Positions 57,570 to 64,000 of a DNA stretch of 64,000 bases are shown here, piece after piece. The position numbers and the translations under genes were made by a program. Within the stretch, counting starts at the first letter, position 1. Each line of letters begins with the position of its first letter. The notes under the pieces were generated by a model. That model saw only the letters and a program-made list of their open reading frames with translations, did not search any database and was not told the origin of the DNA. The stretch spans positions 124,001 to 188,000 of the forward strand of contig NZ_JASDCS010000005.1 of NCBI RefSeq assembly GCF_030407815.1, in the 5' to 3' direction. Origin of the DNA: Psychrobacter sp. APC 3281. Lineage in GTDB: Bacteria > Pseudomonadota > Gammaproteobacteria > Pseudomonadales > Moraxellaceae.

Positions 57570-58826
57570 ATGATGACTGCTTTTAAAAGCCGTATGGTCC
57601 CGACAATTACCAACGAAGCTGCCATTGCCTGTATTGGTATGTACTGCATGGCAGTCGTCATGGGTTATGGCCGCTTTCTGTTTACCGCCACCTTACCGGA
57701 TATTATGGTGCAATTGTCGCTATCAACGACGATTGCAGGCTGGTTGGCATCAATCAATTATATCGGTTACTTTATTGGCGCTCTTATCGCCATGTTTGTA
57801 CCTCAGCGCTCGACATGGCAGGCGATGACACTTTGGACGATTATCAGTGTTGTCACCACGATGTTACTCGTTATACCAAATATGTCGCTCACACTATGGT
57901 ATTTCATCCGATTAATTGCAGGTATTGCAAGTGGCGTGGCGATGATTCTAAGCTCATCTTTTGTGATTCAAAACCTTAGCCCTGAGCGCCGTTCTGTATT
58001 GTCAGCAGTCCATTATGCAGGTATTGGCGTTGGCATTAGCGCCTCTGCCATAGTGACGTGGTGGCTATTAAAACTAGGCTATCACTTCGATGTAATTTGG
58101 CTGGTCGCAGGTGTCACCAGTTTGCCGCTTGTATGGCTACTGTATGCGATAAAGCCAAGACAAGTACGGGCTGTTGATTCACAGCAGATTGATGCCAAAC
58201 AACACGTGTCAGTGCACCAAACCTATTTAAACTTTAAACGCTCCTTATACGAAGCAATTTCTGGACATCATAAAGCGCTTACTTTACTTTTTGTCAGCTA
58301 CGTACTGGCAGGGTTTGGTTATATTAGCTCAGCAACTTTTTTACCCGTTATGGCAGCACAACGTCTAACAACACAGACGTATGCTGGATTGATGGTTTGG
58401 TTGGTCGTTGGTATTTTTGCAATGTTGTCAAACCCCCTATGGGGCGCGCTTGCCAAACGTATCGGTGAGATAAAAACCTTAATGGGGCTGACGGTATTGC
58501 AAGCATTTGGTATGTGCTTGCCGATATGGTTTGATGGTGCACTTGGATTGTATGGCAATGCTGCGATTTTGGGATTGACCTTTGTCGGTATGGTATCGAT
58601 GACACTGACTTTATTTAAAAACATCAATCCTGCCTATTCTAATTTACTGATTGCACTAGCGACGTTAGCTTATGCATTGGGTCAGTTTTTAGGACCCTTG
58701 GTAACAGTAGCACTGGCAGGGAAGGATGGCAATTTCAATGCAGGGTTACTTGTCGCTGCTATCGGATTGATGATCGGGTTTGTACTATTGGCATGGTTTC
58801 GTCGACAGTCACCAACGACCGTATAG
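57570..58826 (+). CDS. YbfB/YjiJ-family MFS transporter
   Basis: About 418 aa with 12 transmembrane helices. The N-terminal MGYGRFLFTATLPDIM motif and the ASINYIGYFIGALIAMF segment are typical of the YbfB/YjiJ group of the major facilitator superfamily (PF06779); the substrate is unknown. The start is uncertain: an open frame reaches a TTG at 57537 and ATGs occur at 57570, 57573 and 57594, none with a clear ribosome binding site. It converges with the Lrp-family gene, only 5 bp between stops. Confidence 0.85.
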   Translation: MMTAFKSRMVPTITNEAAIACIGMYCMAVVMGYGRFLFTATLPDIMVQLSLSTTIAGWLASINYIGYFIGALIAMFVPQRSTWQAMTLWTIISVVTTMLLVIPNMSLTLWYFIRLIAGIASGVAMILSSSFVIQNLSPERRSVLSAVHYAGIGVGISASAIVTWWLLKLGYHFDVIWLVAGVTSLPLVWLLYAIKPRQVRAVDSQQIDAKQHVSVHQTYLNFKRSLYEAISGHHKALTLLFVSYVLAGFGYISSATFLPVMAAQRLTTQTYAGLMVWLVVGIFAMLSNPLWGALAKRIGEIKTLMGLTVLQAFGMCLPIWFDGALGLYGNAAILGLTFVGMVSMTLTLFKNINPAYSNLLIALATLAYALGQFLGPLVTVALAGKDGNFNAGLLVAAIGLMIGFVLLAWFRRQSPTTV

Positions 58827-58831
58827 ATCGT

Positions 58832-59320
58832 CTAAACCACGCTACGGCTAAATACTTCTCGTAGTTCAAAACTGGTATGAACTTGGGCTACGCCTTCGAT
58901 ACGATTGAGGCGATGCAATAAAAACTCTTCGTAATGTGTCATATCACGTACTCTAACCTTAATCAGATAGTCTTCGGTGCGACCTGTGACAATACTACAG
59001 CTGATGACTTCTTCAAAGCTTTGAACTTTGCGTTCAAACTGCTCGAAACGTTCTGCTGTATGTCGATCCATGCTAATAGCGATAAACACGGCTAGCGGAT
59101 AGCCAAGTTTTTGCGCATCGGTTTTGGTATGGTAGCCAGTGATTATGTTCGCATCTTCTAAGCGTTTGATACGACGTGCGCAAGGGGTGGCAGACAGGTT
59201 GACGCGTTCAGCGAGTTCAGTAATGCTCATACGCGCCTGTGTTTGCAATAAGCGTAGCAACTGTCTATCTATCTCGTCTATATCTGCAGTTCCTGTACTA
59301 TCAATATGATTATCTGGCAT
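58832..59320 (-). CDS. Lrp/AsnC-family transcriptional regulator
   Basis: 162 aa. The N-terminal helix-turn-helix includes RMSITELAERVNLSATPCAR (~30-49), and the C-terminal RAM (amino-acid binding) domain includes VISCSIVTGRTEDYLIKVRV (~108-127). It lies divergent to leuA (221 bp apart); Lrp-type regulators often control amino-acid genes, but whether leuA is a target is not shown by the sequence. A TATAAT-like element on the minus strand at 59352-59357 is a candidate promoter. Confidence 0.92.
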   Translation of the reverse strand: MPDNHIDSTGTADIDEIDRQLLRLLQTQARMSITELAERVNLSATPCARRIKRLEDANIITGYHTKTDAQKLGYPLAVFIAISMDRHTAERFEQFERKVQSFEEVISCSIVTGRTEDYLIKVRVRDMTHYEEFLLHRLNRIEGVAQVHTSFELREVFSRSVV

Positions 59321-59541
59321 TTCTTAAGCCTCAATAGTGAATTTATTCGATTATAATGTCTAAATTGTGTTTTTCCACTAAAATAACAGAAAATAAAGTA
59401 AAAGAAAGCAGGTTTCTCTCTGTTAAACTTTGATATTATTATGGTATGAACACTAGTTATCTCGTATGATAAATACTGATCTAATCAACAGCTAATCGCC
59501 TAGCTAAATATATAAATAACCATATCATCTAAGGATTGATT

Positions 59542-61326
59542 ATGTCTGACCAAGCCACGCACACTGCAGCCACAGGGACTGCAAAGATCACACCAAAAAG
59601 TGCCGCTTTTGACTTCCGTAAATACCGTCCATTTGCATTTGCGCCATCGCTGCCAGATCGTACTTGGCCAAGCAAGACAATTGAGAAGTCACCGATATGG
59701 GCAAGTGTGGATCTGCGTGATGGTAACCAAGCACTGATTGATCCGATGACCATTGAACAAAAAATGCGCTTCTTTAAGACTTTAGTAGACGTTGGCTTCA
59801 AAGAAATTGAGATTGGTTTTCCGTCAGCGGCGCAGGTAGAGTTTGACTTTGCGCGTAAGCTTATCGAAGAAAACCACGTACCTGAAGATGTAACGCTACA
59901 AGTATTGGTACAAGCGCGCGAGCATTTGATTGCCCGTACTTTTGAATCATTAAAAGGTGCTAAACGTGCGGTTGTCCATGTCTATAACTCAACCAGCCGT
60001 GTACAACGCGAAAAAGTCTATGGCAAAGATAAAGCTGAAATCAAAGAGATTGCGATTGCAGGCGCCAAGCTATTACAAGAATATGCAGCAAAGTATCCTG
60101 AGACAGATTGGGTGTTTCAGTACTCGCCAGAGAGCTTTAGCCAGACAGAAACTGAATATGCCGTAGAGGTTTGCGATGCAGTGTGTGACGTGTGGCAACC
60201 ACAGCAGGGTCAGGAAGTTATTTTTAACTTGCCAGCGACGGTTGAGGCTTCTATGCCCAATGTCTTTGCTGATCAAGTAGAGTACTTCTGCCGCAATCTA
60301 GCGCAGCGTGAGCACGTGATTGTGAGCTTGCATACCCATAATGACCGTGGCTGTGCGGTAGCAGCGGCTGAGTTAGGTGTGCTGGCGGGTGCAGATCGTA
60401 TCGAAGGCACATTGCTTGGTAACGGTGAGCGTACAGGGAATATGGATATCATGGTCATGGCCATGAACTTGTTTAGCCAAGGTATCGATCCTGAGCTTGA
60501 TTTTAGCAACATGAGTGAAATCGTACAGGTTGTGAGCGAGTGTAATAACTTACCATTGCACCCACGTCATCCTTACGTAGGCGAGTTGGTCTTCACGGCA
60601 TTTAGTGGCTCACATCAAGATGCGATCAAAAAATCTCTTGATTACAATGAAAGCAATCAAAGCGAAACAGACAATGTCTGGGATGTGGCTTATCTACCTA
60701 TTGATCCTGCGCATATTGGGCGTAGCTACCAAGATGTAGTACGTATCAATAGCCAGTCGGGCAAAGGCGGCGTCGCGTACATCTTGCAGCGTAACTACGG
60801 CTTTAACTTACCACGTTGGATGCAGATTGACTTTAGCCGTGTGGTACAAAAACAAGCTGAAGCAGCGGCACGCGAGCTGCAGAATGATGAAATCTTACAG
60901 ACTTTTGAAGATACTTACTTGCAGCAGGGTAAGTTTGAACTACTAGATTATAGCGTCAACAATAAAGGCGGTGCGGTTTACTTTAGTGGTCAAGTACAAA
61001 TGAATAGCGACACCATCGATATTGATGGTACGGGTAACGGCCCATTGTCATCGTTTATTGACGGACTTGCGCAACATACGGGCAAATCACTACATATTAT
61101 TAACTATGCAGAGCATGCGATTAATCCGCATCATAATAGCGGTAATGGTATCGATGATGATACCAATAGTGATAACAAAACCAATGCCAATGCTGCTGCT
61201 TATATACAGCTTAATGTAGATGGCGAAGTGTATTCAGGCATCGGTACTTGCAGCAGTACGGTATCAGCCATGCTAAAAGGGGCGTTATCAGCCTTTGCTC
61301 AAGCGCTAAATACAGAAGCTGCTTAA
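59542..61326 (+). CDS. leuA: 2-isopropylmalate synthase, long form
   Basis: 594 aa from the ATG at 59542, with AAGGA just upstream. It catalyses the first committed step of leucine synthesis. The catalytic TIM barrel has DLRDGNQALIDPM (~57-69) and the metal-binding SLHTHNDRGCAVAAAELG. The NGERTGNMD segment follows, and the C-terminal ~150 residues form the leucine-binding regulatory domain. Long LeuA type (as in Corynebacterium and yeast) rather than the ~520-aa enterobacterial type. An Asn/Asp/Gly-rich insert interrupts the regulatory domain (~525-553). Confidence 0.95.
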   Translation: MSDQATHTAATGTAKITPKSAAFDFRKYRPFAFAPSLPDRTWPSKTIEKSPIWASVDLRDGNQALIDPMTIEQKMRFFKTLVDVGFKEIEIGFPSAAQVEFDFARKLIEENHVPEDVTLQVLVQAREHLIARTFESLKGAKRAVVHVYNSTSRVQREKVYGKDKAEIKEIAIAGAKLLQEYAAKYPETDWVFQYSPESFSQTETEYAVEVCDAVCDVWQPQQGQEVIFNLPATVEASMPNVFADQVEYFCRNLAQREHVIVSLHTHNDRGCAVAAAELGVLAGADRIEGTLLGNGERTGNMDIMVMAMNLFSQGIDPELDFSNMSEIVQVVSECNNLPLHPRHPYVGELVFTAFSGSHQDAIKKSLDYNESNQSETDNVWDVAYLPIDPAHIGRSYQDVVRINSQSGKGGVAYILQRNYGFNLPRWMQIDFSRVVQKQAEAAARELQNDEILQTFEDTYLQQGKFELLDYSVNNKGGAVYFSGQVQMNSDTIDIDGTGNGPLSSFIDGLAQHTGKSLHIINYAEHAINPHHNSGNGIDDDTNSDNKTNANAAAYIQLNVDGEVYSGIGTCSSTVSAMLKGALSAFAQALNTEAA

Positions 61327-61368
61327 TATTAAGTAGTCATTGATATCACGCAAAATTCTGTATGCTAA

Positions 61369-61419
61369 TAACGCCATCGCTCCTTGTCTCTAGCAAGTAA
61401 AGCGATGGCGTTATTTTTT
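61369..61419 (+). terminator. leuA terminator
   Basis: Stem TAACGCCATCGCT / AGCGATGGCGTTA (61369-61381 and 61401-61413) followed by T-run. Confidence 0.92.
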
Positions 61420-61543
61420 GCCATAAATACCTATGAAATTCCGACTACAGGTTTATGAGCAATAGCATAATGTTACTTGTATTTTTGGTGTCTAAGACTT
61501 ACGCTAATGTATATATTAAAATATTATAATTAAAAGGTTAATT

Positions 61544-62176
61544 ATGGAACCTATCTCATTTGCTTCATTCACGCTAGCATCTATTTTGGCTTCGTTGCCT
61601 GCGAACGGTGAGGCTATTACCAAGCCGACCATCACTACTCATATTAGTCCAGCCATTGCCGGACAATGGGAAATAGACTTGGACAGTAGCGCTCATTCTA
61701 CTCAGGCTATGATGACCAAGGAAGCGGAAGCTAACCAGTCGGCAAATAGTGTGCAACAGCCTAGCAGTGTAGAGCCCAAGGTGATGACGGGCATGGACGG
61801 CGGCGTACTGACTCAAAGTGAAGAGCGGGTTCTAAACATTCAACCAACTACTAGTAAGAACTTACTTGCATCAGTTGGTAAGTCTAACCAGTGCCGCGAG
61901 CTATATAACTTTAGTGCAGATAATGAGATGTGGTCTGTCAGTGGCAAAGAGTGGACATACGGCCGCTATCTGGTCACCCATCGTGAAGAAGGTCTGCCAG
62001 TTATTGCGATCAAGACTGTTTATGATAATAATGAAGTAGATTGCTCAGGCAATCAGATCGACCAGACTGATGAAGCGTTGATTGCATTTATTAATCATGA
62101 TGGCAACCAGATGCAATGGTGCGCTGACCCTGATGGTAACGAATGCTTTATGAATTTTAATAGAGTGTTGCCATAA
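61544..62176 (+). CDS. Putative exported protein of unknown function, 210 aa
   Basis: The N-terminus MEPISFASFTLASILASLPA is hydrophobic and signal-like but lacks a basic start, so export is uncertain. A disordered Ser/Gln/Thr-rich region (~45-105) precedes a compact C-terminal domain (~110-210) with four cysteines (NQCREL, VDCSGN, MQWCADPDGNECFM) that could pair in the periplasm. No family recognised. It stands alone with a terminator. Confidence 0.65.
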   Translation: MEPISFASFTLASILASLPANGEAITKPTITTHISPAIAGQWEIDLDSSAHSTQAMMTKEAEANQSANSVQQPSSVEPKVMTGMDGGVLTQSEERVLNIQPTTSKNLLASVGKSNQCRELYNFSADNEMWSVSGKEWTYGRYLVTHREEGLPVIAIKTVYDNNEVDCSGNQIDQTDEALIAFINHDGNQMQWCADPDGNECFMNFNRVLP

Positions 62177-62227
62177 TTAAAGATGCTCGTTGCACTTTAC
62201 GTATGATTGACAGCTTATTGATGACAT

Positions 62228-62258
62228 AAAAAAACCGCTATATTAATAGCGGTTTTTT
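62228..62258. terminator. Bidirectional terminator between the 210-aa protein and accC
   Basis: Stem CCGCTAT / ATAGCGG (62235-62241 and 62246-62252), loop atta, seven A before and six T after. Confidence 0.9.
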
Positions 62259-62328
62259 ATGTGCTGTTTTAATTCAAGTTGTGACTAAATTTACTAGACT
62301 TAGCGAACTCTATAAGTAGTATTTTAGC

Positions 62329-63690
62329 CTACGAGTCTTTTTTAGCTTTATTCGCAGTCAGCAGCTCTCTTTCGAGATAGTGAATGTTTTGCGCTTCACG
62401 AGTAAAGTTATCATCAGCCAAAATTACATCACGATGTAAAGGTATATTGGTTTTGATACCTTCGATAATCAGCTCATCAAGGGCATGTACTGTTTTAGCA
62501 ATAGCTTGCTGACGAGTTTGACCGTGACAGATCAATTTACCAATCAATGAATCATAATAGGTCGGTATCTCATAGCCAGGGTATAGATGAGAGTCAAAGC
62601 GGATACCAGAACCACTTGGCGTGAACAATTGACTGATAGTGCCTGGGCAAGGTACGAAAGTCGCTGCATCTTCAGCATTGATACGACATTCGATCGCATG
62701 ACCTTGGATCTCAATCTCGCTTTGACGATAAGACAGGCCGTAACCAGCTGCGATTTTGAGCTGCTCGACCACAACATCGATACCAGTAATCATCTCAGTC
62801 ACTGGATGCTCAACCTGTACACGAGTGTTCATTTCAATAAAGAAAAACTCGTTATTTTCAAACAAGAATTCAAACGTACCAGCACCGCGATACTTAACAA
62901 GCTCGCACGCTTTTACGCACGCCTTTAAGATTGGCTCACGTACATCATCTGGGATGTCTGGAGCAGGTGCTTCTTCTAGCACTTTTTGATGGCGACGCTG
63001 CAATGAGCAATCACGGTCATATAGATGGATAGCATTACCATTACCATCACCCAACACCTGTACTTCTACGTGGCGCGGGTTCTGTAGATAGCGCTCCATA
63101 TAGACAGTGTCGTCACCGAACCAAAGCTCAGCTTCTTGTTTGGCCGCTTGTACTTGACCGATTAGTTCGTCAAAGCGTTCAACCACACGCATACCGCGTC
63201 CACCGCCGCCAGAAGCCGCTTTAATCAATAGTGGGAAGCCGATATTGCGGGCTTGCTCTTCAGCATTATGCAGAGTCACAGCGCCAACTGAACCAGGTAC
63301 GGTTGGTACGCCAGCTTTTTTCATGGCGTTGATGGCAGAAACTTTGTTGCCCATAAGGCGAATATGATCAGCATTAGGACCAACGAAGGTCAATCCGGCT
63401 TCTTCTACTTGTTCAGCAAATTCAGCATTCTCAGACAAAAATCCGTAACCGGGATGGATAGCATCTGCACCAGTGATTTCAGCAGCGGTTAAGATGGTAT
63501 TGATATCAAGGTAGCTTTGGTTAGCATTAGGCTTGCCAATACAAATTGCCTCATCAACAAAGCGCAAGTGCATCAAGTTGGCATCAGCAGTAGAATAGAC
63601 ACCTACCGTTTCGATACCTAGCGCTTTACAGGCGCGGACGATGCGCAGGGCAATTTCACCTCTGTTGGCAATGAGCAATTTTTTTATCAT
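62329..63690 (-). CDS. accC: Acetyl-CoA carboxylase, biotin carboxylase subunit
   Basis: 453 aa, typical length. It carboxylates biotin on AccB using ATP and bicarbonate, first half of malonyl-CoA synthesis. N-terminal [20 protein letters not shown], the glycine-rich ATP loop [11 protein letters not shown], and [20 protein letters not shown] with catalytic Glu/Arg residues are present. It follows accB by 125 bp in the normal accB-accC order. Confidence 0.97.
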   Translation of the reverse strand: MIKKLLIANRGEIALRIVRACKALGIETVGVYSTADANLMHLRFVDEAICIGKPNANQSYLDINTILTAAEITGADAIHPGYGFLSENAEFAEQVEEAGLTFVGPNADHIRLMGNKVSAINAMKKAGVPTVPGSVGAVTLHNAEEQARNIGFPLLIKAASGGGGRGMRVVERFDELIGQVQAAKQEAELWFGDDTVYMERYLQNPRHVEVQVLGDGNGNAIHLYDRDCSLQRRHQKVLEEAPAPDIPDDVREPILKACVKACELVKYRGAGTFEFLFENNEFFFIEMNTRVQVEHPVTEMITGIDVVVEQLKIAAGYGLSYRQSEIEIQGHAIECRINAEDAATFVPCPGTISQLFTPSGSGIRFDSHLYPGYEIPTYYDSLIGKLICHGQTRQQAIAKTVHALDELIIEGIKTNIPLHRDVILADDNFTREAQNIHYLERELLTANKAKKDS

Positions 63691-63815
63691 GGGTTCATCC
63701 TTGTCGAAGCGTCAGTCATTGACTGAGTTTCGATACATAGCATCAGGTTATTTAGCATTGACGCGGTATATATACCAAAAGTCAGCCATAATGAAATAAA
63801 GTATGGCAAATATCG

Positions 63816-64000
63816 TTACGCTTTATAGCGTATGACAGGTTGACCGAACTGTACGACTTCAGAGTTATCTACCAAGATTTCGTCAACAATACCACTTTGA
63901 GTCGCTTCAAGCGGGTTCATGATTTTCATAGCTTCGATAATACCTAAGGTATCACCTGCCTGAACCTTTTGACCGACTTTTACAAATGGTGGGTCATTAG
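63816..64000 (-). CDS. accB: Acetyl-CoA carboxylase biotin carboxyl carrier protein (partial, C-terminal part)
   Basis: The last ~61 codons are in the window; the start lies beyond base 64000. The biotinyl domain is plain, with the biotin-accepting Lys in EAMKIMNP and the following VDEILVDNSEVVQFGQPV. The protein carries biotin between AccC and the carboxyltransferase. Confidence 0.95.
   Translation of the reverse strand, partial: NDPPFVKVGQKVQAGDTLGIIEAMKIMNPLEATQSGIVDEILVDNSEVVQFGQPVIRYKA

Overview
The window looks like chromosomal DNA of a gammaproteobacterium of the Moraxellaceae, most probably Psychrobacter. This is inferred from moderate-to-low GC content, AT-rich intergenic gaps, and family-level protein likeness (TolQRAB, RoxA, long-form LeuA, AmpG, MnmA/MnmG). 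It cannot be confirmed without a database search. No rRNA, tRNA, IS element, prophage or CRISPR array was seen.

Bases 1-4.8 kb hold the 3' end of a probable rluD, pgeF, a YeeE/YedE sulfur transporter, a WrbA-like flavodoxin and a 41-residue lipoprotein. Bases 4.8-21.1 kb form a purine-catabolism island. It contains xdhA-xdhB-xdhC-guaD on the plus strand, a Tsx-like nucleoside porin, and a minus-strand six-gene chain uraD-hiuH-puuD-puuE-alc-allA. A RutR-type TetR regulator lies divergent from that chain, followed by a xanthine/urate NCS2 permease. Together these genes would carry guanine, hypoxanthine and xanthine through urate, 5-hydroxyisourate, OHCU, allantoin, allantoate and ureidoglycolate to glyoxylate plus urea. 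Three near-identical palindromes (TGACCAnnTAGTCA type, close to the known RutR operator TTGACCANNTGGTCAA) lie upstream of xdhA, in the uraD/regulator divergent gap and upstream of the permease. They suggest one regulon.

Bases 21.6-25.3 kb carry tolQ-tolR-tolA-tolB without an adjacent pal. An AzgA-type purine permease follows. At 28-32 kb a PutA homologue without the N-terminal ribbon-helix-helix domain is followed 11 bases later by a separate gene that matches the C-terminal ALDH-like domain of type B PutA. This is a split PutA.

Bases 32-64 kb are mostly housekeeping: roxA, purB, mnmA, ispF, grxD, mnmG, an AEC carrier, a luciferase-like oxidoreductase, a membrane PQQ dehydrogenase, a CysB-like regulator, katG, ampG-prmC-moeB, a UbiB-like kinase, an MFS transporter, an Lrp regulator, leuA, accC and partial accB. 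Several small or secreted proteins of unknown function are interspersed. Most gene ends are marked by clear hairpin terminators, many usable in both directions.

Most notable for follow-up: the RutR-like purine regulon, the split PutA, an 85-bp nested inverted-repeat element upstream of the AzgA permease, and duplicated U-tracts behind two terminators.
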